NCBI GenBank assembly: GCA_036971475.1
Contig: JBAIZL010000376.1
Coordinates: 6,534,501 to 6,598,500 of the forward strand
DNA from: Prosapia bicincta
Taxonomy: Eukaryota; Arthropoda; Insecta; Hemiptera; Cercopidae
Reading direction: 5' to 3'
Length of the DNA stretch: 64,000 nt
In this document: in pieces, positions 1-12,743 of the stretch
Layout of the letters: every line of letters starts with the position of its first letter
How positions within the stretch are numbered: position 1 is the first letter of the stretch
Translations under genes and position numbers: made by a program
Notes under the pieces: model-generated
Database searches by the model: none
The model's input: only the letters and a program-made list of their open reading frames with translations
What the model was told of the DNA's origin: nothing

Positions 1-549
1 GAATTAAGCTGCAATCTCTCCTGCTCAAGTTCACGTCTCTATTTTGAATATCCTGTACTTAGTTAAAGTCGAAAGTCACCCTCAGTTAGGTAGATAAAGG
101 TGAAGTTTCACTACCTGGTCAGAGCTAATCATGGGTACTGTAAACCGGAGGAGATTTCTAAAGTATTCACTACGCTCAAACATTTCTGGATAAACGGTCG
201 CTTTAAAAGTGATACACGATCACATTCTTCCCTGAGGTGGTTTCCACACCTTGTGGTATTCTACCACATACTAAAACAAAATTAAAATCTGTTTGTAAAT
301 GAATAGACTTTTCTGTTTCTTCCTTGAGAAAGTCGTTGGTACGAGCAACATCGGATTCTAATGAAGGAATTTTCCTCATGAAAGCGGCTTTTTCGATGGT
401 TTATCCATATTGATACATAACTTGGTATTACCCGAATGAGATAAAACGAAATGAATGACTGAAAATACGATTCAATTCATTTACCATAAGAGACATATTA
501 TTGAATAATATTCAGACGGACACTTCCCTAAAAATCAAAAGATAAATTC

Positions 550-551
<2 letters not shown>
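1..551. other. AT-rich DNA, no gene seen
   Basis: No frame here is long or protein-like. The only ATG-started frame over 60 codons (100-285) has no motif and looks like chance. No RNA gene or repeat was recognised. Confidence 0.6.

Positions 552-606
<55 letters not shown>
552..606. repeat. (TA)n microsatellite
   Basis: About 27 uninterrupted TA dinucleotides. It is one of at least eight long TA tracts in the window, several of which flank inserted elements. No insert was seen at this one. Confidence 0.95.
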
Positions 607-609
<3 letters not shown>

Positions 610-1340
610 CACTTAAATTGTATTATAGTATATTTACCTGAGATTCAGCATTATATGATTAGTGAAATGTTTTTGAACGGAAATGAACAAGAATAATTGC
701 AAAATAAAAATAATTTGTAGGAATTTAGGAAAATTCGTCACTGGAATTTTCAACGTAAATTACTCAATGTATTCGAATGACGAAATAATATGTTTATTGT
801 ATTGTATTGGCGTCTCATTACTTGAAGAAAGACTAATCGATATTATTAGAGGGATATGCGCATCGAAAATTTGTCTGAAAAAAATATGAATCTTGCCGAC
901 ATAATTACTGGCAAGAAAACATAATAGATCATAAGCATATAACTCCATACATTTTGAAGTCGGGGCCGTATTGAAGCCTTCTGTTTGCTAATTCATCAAA
1001 TCTATGACTTTATTGACTTTATTGCTGCTGTATTTCCCATGAATACTCATAGCGAATCATAGAGTTTATATCGAAACCAAAACTACATGAGTTGACTGTT
1101 CTTTTTTCGGAAAAGATCACGCAATATTACATCTTGTCCAATAAGATATAAGTGGTTCCTTATTTTTCGTTCGTGTATACAGAATATCACGTTCAGCATG
1201 TTAAATCCGAGTCCAAGTACGAAATTCTGCCAAGTACCAACTTCAACATTTTGTATGTAATAAGCTTACGATTAATTAATTATGTTTTAGATATTTAAAT
1301 ATATTTTTTTACTTCCTACGGTTTTGAAGGGGGTTCTTTT
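607..1340. other. AT-rich DNA, no gene seen
   Basis: Short opposing frames at 683-889 (+) and 760-948 (-) overlap each other and have no recognisable domain. I do not call either a gene. Confidence 0.55.
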
Positions 1341-1344
1341 TTTG

Positions 1345-1460
1345 AAATGTATCCAACAATACTATAACAATCGTTTAAATGTTGCTAAGCAAATTCAGAT
1401 TTAAAGAGTGAGCAAGCCAGTTTAATGAAAGATGTTTTATTGGTTAAATATTTATGCCTT
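1345..1460 (+). repeat. Remnant of dispersed repeat family RpA
   Basis: Contains the family signature AAATGTTGCTAAGCAAA (1377-1393), preceded by an 'acaatact' segment as in the copies at 4.97, 6.45, 16.49 and 57.54 kb and, reversed, 44.14 kb. Only this short core survives here. The family carries no recognisable protein. Its class is unknown. Confidence 0.5.
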
Positions 1461-3594
1461 CATAGATGATTACTTTTGGATCACTTATTATCCACATTTT
1501 ATGATAATTGAAATGATTTGAAGGAGAAGATGCACTATAACACTTATATATTTGCTATGTGATCTTTAAATTTCTGTAAATATGTGTCACGATTTGCGAT
1601 TAGGTCAAATAATTAACCAAAGATGTTAAGTATGTAAAATTACTCTTTTACACCAAACGTTAACTTTTTATTTTCGTAAGTTAAAGCGTACGATTTCAGA
1701 TCAAGTCTCCGATTATTTTTAATGAGCTCTTAAAATAAAAATTAGTAATAGTCGCATAAAATATACATAATTTATATCTAGTATGCAAATAACATTATCG
1801 TGTAAAACAATTACACACAATCTATTGACTAAGGGAAGGATATTACTATATCGCGTAGTGTTTGAATAAATATGTTTAAATAATAATCATTCACTGTAGC
1901 GATCACTAATATATAGTGATCTCGCTGAAAGACTCAATGTTTCAAAAGGTCTTGTGGAAACCGGACTCAAAATATAATGCTACAATGTCTTTTACATAGA
2001 ATTATGGATGAAAATCCTAATAGGCATATCAGTAGTTTAACGTAGCCGAATAACAGTGCTTAGATAGTTTAGGGCTAGATTTGTAAATTTATATGATGAT
2101 ATTTAATCTAATATTTTAATCATATAACAGAAAATATACTTCATTCAATAAAAGAGAAATAAAGATAGGATAATTTTCAGTTGTCTTTTGATGTATCTTG
2201 CTAATCTATCGATTACCTTTAGCTTTATTTTTGAAACTTCATGCTAATCTAAAAGAAACAAGTAACTCAAGAATTAGCGCTTATTACTTGAAAAAAAATG
2301 ATAGTGCTTTTTAAATTTGTCCTTGAAAACCAATTTTATAATAATTCTATTTTACTCTTGTTTCATTCTTATTAGTGCCGATAAAGGAAAGAAATAAATA
2401 TTGGTTGGATTTTTTTGAGTCAGTCTTTATTCAAAATATTATTATGTGGGTTTGTCTACGCTTTAAAATCTCAAATGCTTATACATGGATTGCGCTTAAA
2501 TTTGAACACTTCATGCATCCCGCTTCAAAGATGAATTTTGTGTCCTTTTTGCGTCAGTAACACACCCGTGATCGCGATGAAACAGCTTTACCAACAAACG
2601 TACCATCTGCTCTTACTAGGAGAATATTCCACATTCCAACTCAAATTACAGCTACAAGTGGAAAATCACCTATTGGTTTTTAATAACCAAAAAAAACGTA
2701 TTCACAGATTACTATACTACCTAAATTAAATATTCAGTTTAAACGAGGTACATTTTGTGTGATCATCTCGTGATAAGCTGCGTCGTAAGTCATATCGTAG
2801 GTAGTGGTTATTTGGGAATGTCATGACACCCAATCTGTGAATGCTCCATCTGGAGTTACAACACCAGTGGCATCCAGTCAAATGTCCAATTGTTCACTCA
2901 AGCATTTCTAAAATAGTACGCGAGCACACAGGCTTTTATGATCGAATTATGCAATTGATAGTTTCAGAAGTTAGGGGAAATTCTTCTTCTTGGATGCGCC
3001 AGGATAAAATGGGAGACATGTTTTATCAGATTGATTCTGGCAGCGTTTTAATCAAAAAAGGGACATAGCCTTAGGTCTGCATTGATTTAGCCTCTGTAGT
3101 ATTGCAAAATAATACTTATATGAAACGTATGCTTGTTGTTTTGTTTATAGTTTCTCATCCAAGAAACAACAATGTGCCACAGCAAAACGTAGCAGGGTAC
3201 TGATAGTATTAATCAAAAATAATTTAAAATGAAATGAATAGTTTAATAGGAATAAATCTGTTGTAATGAAATTGGATTTATAACATGTAGAACATAGCAA
3301 CAACACAAATTAGGCAACAAAAATAACTTACCTACTACAAACATCTCGTAAACCACAGAAACAATGAGGTTTTATCATCAATGAGGTTATGAACTTTATA
3401 TAGAAAAAACCTTAGGGATTGAACCCTTTGTTTGAGGCAAAATAATGGTTATTTAAGTGTTAATGCGGCTAAATAATAAATCCAAAAACTTTTCAACTAG
3501 GTCGCAAAGTCTTAAGAGGAAACTGTTATAACCCTAAATCAAACAGTTTTGTAGCAGTGATTTATCACAATACTGACTTTATGCATTTTACTAT
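1461..3594. other. No supported gene; possible decayed coding remnant at 2560-3068
   Basis: AT-rich DNA. Between about 2560 and 3068 base composition is less skewed and short overlapping frames occur in two phases (63 and 75 codons from ATG), with Thr/Ser/Pro-rich stretches in a third phase. This could be a very old pseudogene, but no family is recognised and nothing fixes a frame. Confidence 0.3.
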
Positions 3595-4015
3595 CTAATA
3601 TTACTCCCTTACACATTTCGTGTCACTCTCACACTAGGAATGTAGTCCTCCTAGGCCAGCCTACTCCGTAGGGTCGTCCATTATAGGCCTACAGCTAATA
3701 CCATACTCATACTTGCCGTCCAGCCCTCCTGGGCAAGCTGACTTGAGAGGGTCAGGCTTCACGCATTCCTTGCCACGCTTATACTAGCCGTATATTCCTC
3801 CTGGGCCACACTACTCCGGAGCGTCAGGCTTAACACATGTCGTACCATACTCGCACTAGTCCTCCTGAGACTGCCTAACCTAGAGGTCAGGCTTTACACT
3901 ATTCGTATCACACGCACACTAACTGTCTAATCCTCCTTGGCCAGCCTACCCCGGAGAGTCAGGAATTACACATCTCATACCACACGCACACTAGCCGTCT
4001 TGTCCTCCTTAGCTT
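3595..4015. repeat. Diverged minisatellite, unit about 70-85 bp
   Basis: Five to six degenerate copies of a block that reads roughly: cacactcgcactagccgt, then a 'cctcctgggccagcctac' segment, then 'tccggagggtcaggctt'. Copies differ by many substitutions and indels, so the array is old. It is more GC-rich than its surroundings, like the larger satellite at 48.9-51.5 kb, but the unit is unrelated by eye. Confidence 0.75.
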
Positions 4016-4294
4016 GGAGTAGGCTCCAACAAAAACTTGCCAATTATTGTAGCTTTAAACTTGCCAATAATTCAAATGACGTACGTTTTTCAATTTATTT
4101 TTCACTGTAGAAAACTGAAGTAAGCGGTAGTCACTAATATGATATATTGACTGATTGGCAACTGGAGTACACCATTTGGTAATACTGAGTTAAAATCGAA
4201 GGTAGTTTTTATTTTTTTCTAGAAAATACACGTTATTTCTGCACATAAGATGTTTGGTCAGCTATACTATTTGATACAAAAGTAAAGCTATTAA

Positions 4295-4311
4295 AATAGC
4301 TGAGTGAGAGT

Positions 4312-4355
<44 letters not shown>

Positions 4356-4465
4356 GAGATGGACAACAGATAGAAAGAAGACAGACGTGGGGGGAGGGAG
4401 GGGGAAAGAGACAGATCGACAGACAGATAGACAGATACAGACAGACAGAGAGACAGAGATGGGTC
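4295..4465. repeat. Purine-rich GA/GACA microsatellite
   Basis: A compound tract of GAGA runs grading into GACAGA repeats. The minus-strand frame across it (4233-4499) is only low-complexity Ser/Leu and is not a gene. Confidence 0.9.
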
Positions 4466-4689
4466 CTACAAGTTTGAAGACGTTTTGAGGTACGGGCAAA
4501 GTTATAGTAACAATAGTGTTGTAAAATGTTAAATTTTTTTAGAAATCACCATTTCATTGATGATTAAATAAATTATATTTAAACGGTATTCTAAACATAC
4601 GTACTTAGATATTTAACAAAACTTTCATAAGGGATGATAATTCCGTAACATCTAATAGCGGAGTATCTTTCAATACCCCTTTTGTGAAG

Positions 4690-5360
4690 TTGATGTCGAC
4701 TGACTTTACTTCACTCAGTTTAAATCCTGATGGTTCTGCCTGTTGTATAAGATTTTAACAATGGAACATACTCCTTAATTTGAGGTAGGCTATCCTTCCA
4801 CACACTACCAAAGGCTTGGCACATATCTAGGAATAGTGTTGGGCAAATTTGATTATCTTCTAAGATCATTTTATCACATCCGTTATTCTTTGGACTTGAG
4901 TAGAATGTTCTATTTTGAATTTTCTTTATTAAAATAGTTTACATATATGCAATAATACTAAACCAATTATTACAATGTTGCTAAGGAAATGACAAATGTA
5001 GATGGAAACAGTGTGGAACTGAGTTCGTTAGAAGTTGGATCTCAAAATGGTGAATGTTCATCTAATATCTTAACTAATAACAATATAGGTTAGGTGGTTA
5101 GATAAAGTAGGAGGAGTACCTTACCCGGTAAACCATCTTGGGTTAGTCCTGCTCTGATTTCCAATTTCTAAAATATTCCCTTTCTTGTTTGATTGTGATG
5201 GTTCTGTCGGATATATAGGATGTTAACAATGGAACATACTCTTTAACTTGGGGATCAGGCTCTCATGCTTGGACATTTGAGGATCAGACATTATCATAGG
5301 CTTGAACTCCTTCTAGGAATAGTATAGTGCAAATCGTTAATCTTCTAGGGTTCGTTCCAT
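4690..5360. repeat. Diverged direct repeat pair with an RpA copy between
   Basis: Sequence near 4730-4870 recurs at about 5195-5345: both share 'aacaatggaacatactc', a following 'aggctctc/aggctatc' segment and 'taggaatagt' before 'gcaaat'. The RpA signature (4974-4990) and its downstream 'gagttcgttagaagttgg' lie between them. No coding content. Confidence 0.55.
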
Positions 5361-6409
5361 TATATCGGTTTTTATATGGACCTTATTTGTAGTAGAATGT
5401 TTTTCTGTGAGTTCATGCTGATGATCTGAAATCAGATCATTTTTTCTACGACTAGTTAAAGTTTTTTCAATAAAAGCTTTTCGAATAACTTGGAGATTGT
5501 AGGAGGTAGCGATAAAGATCTGAATGATGCAGATTATTAAACATGAGTACACGACTACCCCTTATCTTGGGAGATTTTTAGTATTTTTTCTGTGTTAAGA
5601 TCATATCATTGGGTTTTATTGGATTTAATATGTATCTTAATATCTTGGTTCACATCATTTATAGTTTCCAGTGGTATTTTTCTGACGTTATATTGATACT
5701 AAACGCTATAGAATATCTCCATAGCGTTATTCGAATAAGTCCGTTTTTTGTTTATCACTACTTGTCCAACTTCAAATGTCTTTCATGAATGGAGATAATA
5801 GAGTATTTGGGATGTTGATTTCTCTGGTGCCTCTCCAAAAGGAACAATTTGTTTCTTTCATTGCGTACCATCTAAATACAAGTTTATAGAAAACAGTTTC
5901 ATTCTATGGATTTGCCTCTTTATTTATGGACTATTGATATTCTGCGGTTTTTTACCTTTGTTACTTAAGATGGTTTAATCAACTGGATCTTTGAATTACT
6001 GCTAACTTCTTCTTGCCTATCATTTTTCTAAAAGTAGTTACCTCACTTCTACTTGGTAGTAATTCTCTTTATTGATATAATTAGTCTGTTTGGTTATTAG
6101 ATTCAGCGGTTTGTATATTCACTATAAATCTTTCACATTTTTTGTTAAGTCGCTCTTTGGTCTTCAGTTGGACATTGCGTTCAATTTTATCTTCTAATTA
6201 ATGTCTGAAACTATTCCATTCTGTTGTTTTGTTCACAGACTTTGGCCTAATTTCTTAGTATATGGTTTTTTCACTCAACGTTAATAGCACTAGTAAGTGA
6301 CCTGAGCTCAAATTCATATCTTTTTCAATATCTATGAGATATTATGACGACAGTTTACTTCTCCCATCAGTTTTAAATCATTTATAACTACTATACTATT
6401 TATAAATAT
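5361..6409. other. AT-rich DNA, no gene seen
   Basis: No frame, RNA gene or repeat that I can support. The short minus frame at 5337-5552 has no recognisable features. Confidence 0.55.
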
Positions 6410-6870
6410 CTTTATTAAAAAAAATAACATTATTGCAACAATACTAAACCAATTGCTAAGAAAACGACAAATTTATATTGAAACACTTTTGTTCTGAGTT
6501 CATTGGAAGTTGGTTCTCAAAATGATGCGTATTAAACCTTTATCTCAACTAATAAGAACATAAATGGTATAAAGGGCGTGTGGCTCGCTGTGACTAGACG
6601 TACTACAGACTTTACCTCGTTTGTACCAGACTTTTAGACTTAGATATCGCTCAGACTAGCCCTGCTTGGTCAATGGTTGCCCCAGAACACAGTTTTTGAT
6701 CTGTAGCTAGGCTGGAGCTTAATACCTGGGCTTGAAGGCGTGTCTTAACAAAATCTTTGGCTTCTCAGCCTGAAATATACAAGGTCTTGCCATGGTTTTA
6801 GGTCTGATTATGTCTCCGGTCTAGACTGCTGGTTCCAGCGGTTGCAACCAAAGATTTAGAAACGTGTTAA
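6410..6870 (+). repeat. RpA repeat copy, longer form
   Basis: Aligns by eye with 16455-16890 and 57500-57870 through the 'gctaagaaaacgacaaattta' core and a GC-richer block containing 'gactttacctcgtttgtac', 'cagactagccctgcttgg' and 'aaggtcttgccatggtt'. The homology diverges after about 6850. The copies are strongly diverged. Confidence 0.7.
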
Positions 6871-7059
6871 CTTATATCGTCATTCATCTATAACTTTGAA
6901 GTCATTCGAAACTTGTGATTTTCTAATGTGTTTAAAGTTATAATCTCGGGCGTTTAGATTTAACTATCCCTCTTAAGTTGTTGTCATCATTTTGATACTA
7001 CTAAGATTTAAAACGTTTTATCAAATCTTTATTACCAGCTTAAAAACGCAATTTTCACC

Positions 7060-8330
7060 TTGTCGCATTCCACAATTTGATACTTTTTAATTATATCAAA
7101 TTAGAAGAACTCCATAATGTGTAATATTACATTTGTATATTATTATTTTCAAGCACTATAATTGATCGAGTTAGAGCAACAAAGCCTTTAAGGAGTTATA
7201 AAGCTAATTACGCATATATTCATCCTCAAAGGTATTATTTAACTTTACAAAAATAAATTATTTTTAACGGTAACAAATTTATGACATGACATCACTTATT
7301 CTAAATATTTGATAATATTTTCATAACTTCGACAGGTTTACCAATAATGTATAGTTTTAGCTCACACTTTTGCAATACTTGAACTAGTACAATGAAAATA
7401 TTACAAATTTTGAAACTTGAACAATAGATATGTATGAAATAATAATTTATTTCCAACAATTGAAATTATATGTTTGTAGACAGAAGTGTTTTCGTTCAAA
7501 TCTGAAAAAAAGAATATATGTGTTTAATATAATGTTATAATATAAAATAATATGTTTGCTATTGTTTGCAGAGAATTTTTTTTAAACTAACTAAATAAGA
7601 TTATCAAATATGCACAGCATTATGTACTTATTTTTTATTGAATAGTTTATTCTGAACTTTCTCAATGTAATGCGAAAAAAATTACAATTTATCGAAACCA
7701 TTAAAGCTGCCTACTTTGCATCTTTAACCTGTTTATTGAGTGTAGTACTTGTTACTCCTTATTTAGAGGTAATAACTATTATACAATACAATTGCGTGAC
7801 CAAAGTATATTTTCTTTAAAACTACAATTTTTAACTAAATTTGAACATGGCCAAACCAATAACGATTGTTTATCTTCAAATGAACGAAAATATCATTTAA
7901 TTTCGAGAAATCAACTAGCTTAGAATGCAATATAATGTAAAATATTGAAACAAAGCTCTACCATAACAATTTATTACAATTTTTTTTTCGGTTTGTGCCT
8001 TCTCTTAAAATTTATTTTTACGATTTTATATTCACGGGGCGAACACTAGTTTTCGTGAGGCCAGATTGATTACTTATCCTAATTATTTTTCCCACCTATC
8101 TGTCCTAATTTCTATTTCTATTCCTAACCTCAATTTTTATGTTACTATAACGAATTATGAGTAATTGTTACAATTACAATTTTTATGCGAGTAGAATTAA
8201 AAAGTAAATTTTTATTTCAAAAGATTAATTACTTTTGAATTAGGCTATTTAACGTCAACTTTAAATTGGTTGGTTTCGGCTGGACATAGTTGTATTCAGC
8301 TCTTGTGTTGTTAAAGCAGGTTTAAGCAGC
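7060..8330 (+). repeat. Diverged duplicate of 22715-23960
   Basis: Collinear similarity over about 1.25 kb, with many indels. Landmarks in both copies include 'attattttcaag', 'aattacgcat', 'tagttttagctca', 'catctttaacctgttt', 'cgtgaggccagattgatta' (cgtgaggtcag in the other copy) and 'tttatttcaaaagattaatt'. No protein-coding signal is conserved. Confidence 0.75.
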
Positions 8331-8813
8331 TTTCCTTAGAAATAGGGCAGAATTAAGTTCTTAAACGAATGGAACCTTCTTTTACTAACTGTGGAAATTT
8401 ATAATTAATTTCATTTCATTTGTTAAACTTTGGATTAAATGTTGTTACTGTCTTAGTCTTATGTATTTTAATGTATCTTCAACAAATTCATGTCAGTAAA
8501 AACATATGAATACATAAAATAGTGAGGATGAAATGAAAAATAAATATAGTAAATGGGATATATACTAAAAAATTAAAAAAATTCATATTATATATAATTA
8601 GTAAATAATAAAAACACAATATTAGAAATAATATATTTTAATGAGAGTTAAAAAAAGAAATAGTTCGTGAGACAAAAATAAATTTTAAAAGAAACCCCTT
8701 GCCATAAAAATTCTTCAACCGCTTAAAAGCCGCGAAGGGAAAATAATTGTTTCACTAATAATAATATGTCGTAAAGTCCCCAACTGTTTCTAGTAAGTAG
8801 TGACTAAAATACA
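8331..8813. other. Very AT-rich DNA, no gene seen
   Basis: Runs of A/T with no open frame, RNA gene or recognisable repeat. It lies between the diverged duplicate and the long CA tract. Confidence 0.55.
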
Positions 8814-9264
<451 letters not shown>

Positions 9265-9268
<4 letters not shown>

Positions 9269-9896
9269 TTATGCAATGAATGTTGTAATAAATTTTATTA
9301 AAAAAACGCCTAGGCCTAGAATGATTAATTTTGAATTTACAATATAATAGTTTACAATCTTGTCTTAAATTTAATTACTTATCCGGAGTTTAATGCTTTT
9401 CTACAAATTTCTTGCCTTTTAAATTTATTTCTATAAACAAATCTTTCAAAACTATTTATTTATGCTTAAATTCTTCCTTTAAATAAAATTTTGGCCAACT
9501 AAGTTTTTTGCTTCCAGTTCCAATACAAGCTTCTCTAACAATGATTTTTTTCTAATATTGAAAATTTCTAGAGAAAAGAATAAAACTATTTCCTTTTTTG
9601 AAACATCTGTTATTTAACCCACTGATTATTTGATCTTCATGTCCTACCTGGACAGTTAAGTTTTATCCTCTATGCAATATCTTTTAGATTTTGTACAATT
9701 CTAGATTTGGAAAACATGAATTTCATAATTATACTAGCCGCCGGTTTTAATATTTTATGATTATTTTTCTAGGTTATGGCTCTATTGTTTACATTTTCTT
9801 GTTTTCCATTTATTTTAAATTTACTCCTTTAATATTCTGAATTATTGTTATTTATTACTTTTGTGATTTTATGTAAAAACATTACAGTGTCCACTA
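9265..9896 (-). mobile_element. TIR element copy, inverted and 3'-truncated
   Basis: Reverse complement of the element intact at 55831-56842 and present forward at 12744-14078. Similarity runs from its 5' end (9896, going down) to about 9265, where the CA tract begins. Shared landmarks include 'gtgggttaaataacagatg' and 'aagcttgcattggaactgg' read on the minus strand, and the AGGCCTAGG segment. No transposase is encoded, so it would be non-autonomous. Confidence 0.75.
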
Positions 9897-9903
9897 TTAT
9901 GAA

Positions 9904-9907
<4 letters not shown>

Positions 9908-9957
<50 letters not shown>
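9908..9957. repeat. (TA)n microsatellite flanking the TIR element
   Basis: TA tract at the 5' end of the inverted TIR element. The equivalent position in the 55.8-kb copy is also a TA tract. Confidence 0.95.
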
Positions 9958-9961
<4 letters not shown>

Positions 9962-10190
9962 TTATTTATTTTAAAAAAGTAATTTCTCTAAAGTAGCGTT
10001 CATAGTTTGTAGTAGCTTTTTAGTTAAGACGTTCAAAAGTATCGTCTAAACTCAGTAACACCGAGAACTGGATCTTAACCGCTGACCAAATTAATCACAG
10101 TAGTCAAGTGGATCAATTATTAAAAGTGAAAATTAAATGTGTAATTTCGTTATATTTTGAGTTAATGATTAAATTGCATTTTTAAAAGAT
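9958..10190 (-). repeat. Inverted copy of 55495-55745
   Basis: Reverse complement similarity to 55495-55745, with landmarks 'taaattgcatttttaaaag', 'gtggatcaattattaaaag' and 'tttagttaagacgttc'. Similarity stops at about 10190, just before the purine-rich leader of the gag-like region. It may be part of the gag element's end or of older flanking DNA. Confidence 0.7.
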
Positions 10191-10344
10191 CTGCATATTA
10201 TTTGAGGGGGGAAGAGCAAGTGAGACTGAAAAAGGGGAAATGTTAAGAAAAGTGAATTAAAAAAGGAAGGAAGAGAATTTAGAAGAGACGGCTAAGGGAA
10301 AGTATGTATATTTAATGGAACGGAATTAAAGTGAACATATAGAG

Positions 10345-11870
10345 ATGGGAAATGGGGACAGTATAGTAATAAGAGGTGCTGAGTTGAACGGCACAGATAT
10401 GCCAATAAAAAAGTTTGATGTGGAGACCCAAATAGTTGAAGAAATTTGGGAAGAATCAAAAAATAGAGATGGTAGGAGAGAAAATAATGGGGACAGGAAC
10501 TCATATGAAGATAGAATGATGAGATTTCTGAGGGAGATGAAAGAAGATATAGGTAGAACATTTTAAGAGAGTAAGAAGGAAATGAAGAGGTTAGATAAGT
10601 TTGAAGAGATGAAAGAAGATATAAGTAGACAATTTGAAGAGAGTAAGAAGGAAAATAAGGATATGAAAGAAGAGAGGAAAGAAGATATAAGAAGACAATG
10701 TGAAGAGAGTAAGAAGGAAAATAAGGATATGAAAGAGAAGACGAACAGAGGATTTGGCTCAAGTAGGTTGGAAATGGACAAGAAATTCGAAAGCCTAAAG
10801 GAGGAAAATAAGAAATTAGTTGAAAGTATGAAACTTCAAATACAGGAAGAGATTAGATTAATTGTAAAAACTATAAAGGAAGACTTACTACAGGAAAAAA
10901 AGGATATGAAAGGTCGACCAGATTAATAAGCGAGTAAAAAAAAATATAAAAAGATGGAGGGAATAGGAACGAAGCCATAAAGGTAATACATGTATCATGT
11001 GGAAGACAAAAGGAGGTACCGAAATTCAATGATATGAGTGGTAATCCGATGGAGTTTCTGAAACGGTTCGAAAGATATAAGATACAAAAGATGAATTGCA
11101 ACCTGAATGAAAGGATAGATGAGAGCTGGAGAGGAATAATAGACAAGGCATTAGAGGCAGGAGCTGCTAGATGGTGGGAATCACTAAGAGAAGAAATAGG
11201 TGACTACCCAGAATGGAGAGAGAGATTTGTGAATAGATATTGGGCCAGGGAGATACAGGAAGGTATAAAAGAGAGAATTGAAATGGAAAGATATAGAGTG
11301 GGAACTGGTGTGAGTCGAGCTGATTATTTTATTGAAAGGGTTGTGATCTTAAGGAACATGACACCACCACCATCTGAGGAGCAGATAGTAAGATGATTAA
11401 TAAGGCAGTTCAATGAAAAATTACAGGCAGCTAGAAGAGTGCAAAACATCAATAATAATAAAGAAATGAAGCGATCGGTGAACGAGGAAGATATTGAGGA
11501 GAGAAATGTAAATATCAGAGTGAGAGATAGGGAACATTGGAATAGGCCACAGAATAATTTCGAGCAAAGGCCTAGAAATATAACAAATTATAGAGAAGAG
11601 AGAACAACAACATACAAAGGAAGATATGGACTGGAACAAAAGGGACCAAGTAGGCCAGTTGAATATAGAGGGGAATATAGACCTAAAGTCCAATTTACGA
11701 ATCAAAGGGAGAAACACATATGCAGAAGGAACCATGAAGGAGGTCCGTTCCCACAAAACGCGATTAAAAGAAATACATACCAGAATACTAATGGCAAGAG
11801 TGAGAAGCAAAGGGATATTTCATACAACAGCATTGAAAATGTATTATGGTATGAGGGAGATGTCGCATGA
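10345..11870 (+). pseudogene. Broken Gag-like gene of a retrotransposon
   Basis: Encodes a Gag-type structural protein that would assemble the RNA-packaging particle of an LTR-type retroelement. In frame 1, 10345-10926 is a charged, Lys/Glu-rich coiled coil with repeated 'EESKKENKDMKE' blocks, cut by TAA at 10564. After a frameshift in the A-rich stretch near 10940, frame 3 carries 'PMEFLKRFERYK' and 'AGAARWWESLREEIGDYPEW' followed by 'RFVNRYWAREIQ' (11034-11396), the pattern of the Retrotrans_gag family. A TGA at 11394, probably from CGA, separates a basic, Arg/Asn-rich tail (11439-11870). No zinc knuckle, protease, reverse transcriptase or integrase follows, and no direct LTRs are visible. 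The element is therefore gag-only or a deletion derivative and is dead. The Gag assignment is firm; the clade is not determined. Confidence 0.75.
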
Positions 11871-12743
11871 ACAAACCTGACAAGACTAACCTAACCGGAC
11901 AAGACCAAATAATAAATGCAGAATAGACTAAAAAAAACTACTGGATGTAACTAAGAGGGGAGAGATGGATTGGACTAAAATAAATAAATACAAAATATGA
12001 GTAATTAATGAATTTATAGAATTGAAAGGGAGATTGGAGCAAATATGTAAATAGAACTATGTCATTTAATTTATGTGAGTTTAAGGAGGAGGTAATAGGA
12101 TAATTATAAAATAATTGAATGGCGTCGAATTAATCAAAATAAAAATATATTATGTATGTAATAATTGAACTACGTAATAAGATGAAAGAAAATTATGAGA
12201 GATGTAAGAAAATTCTTATATGTACCAATTAGGAGAATCTGAGTTTAACTATGAAAGAAAAAAAATTATGAGGCAAGTAGGCTATTACCACAAAAGTAAA
12301 AGTAGCAAGAACTAAATAAAACATTCGAAAATAAGAATCTATTGAATGACTGGGTAACATTGATGTATATATGAATCAAGATTTAATGAATTATGATGTA
12401 CAAGTACTTGTAACGAAAGAATTGTTAGATATAAGTAAAGAAATATGTACATAGAGTAAGAAAAAGAACTTAATCACTGATAATCAATATTTAGAAATAA
12501 AAATTGAAAAAAATGTAATTGACTTAGTTATGATAATTGTTAATTGATTTGTTATATGTGATAGGAGAGGATGTAATCAAAGTTTTTTTTTTTTGTTAAT
12601 TGTATTGAATAATCCTCTAAGGTAGGCCTAAGTGGAAAATATATTATTCAAATTTAAAAAATAAAATATAGAAACAGTGAGTGACAGTTCAAGTGACTTT
12701 AGATTTAGGAAAGTATTTTTGTTCTTATAAAGTTTTATTTTTT
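11871..12743 (+). other. Noncoding tail after the gag pseudogene
   Basis: AT-rich, purine-biased DNA without pol motifs in any frame. It may be the 3' part of the gag element. No repeat of it was found on the other side, so an LTR cannot be drawn. Confidence 0.5.

Noticed and set aside
5425..5460. CTGATGA with a following hairpin (TGATCT/AGATCA)
   Set aside because: GAAA lies inside the loop rather than after stem II, so the hammerhead topology is impossible.
10200..12743. Complete LTR retrotransposon
   Set aside because: No pair of direct LTRs, primer-binding site, protease, reverse transcriptase or integrase could be found around the gag-like frames.
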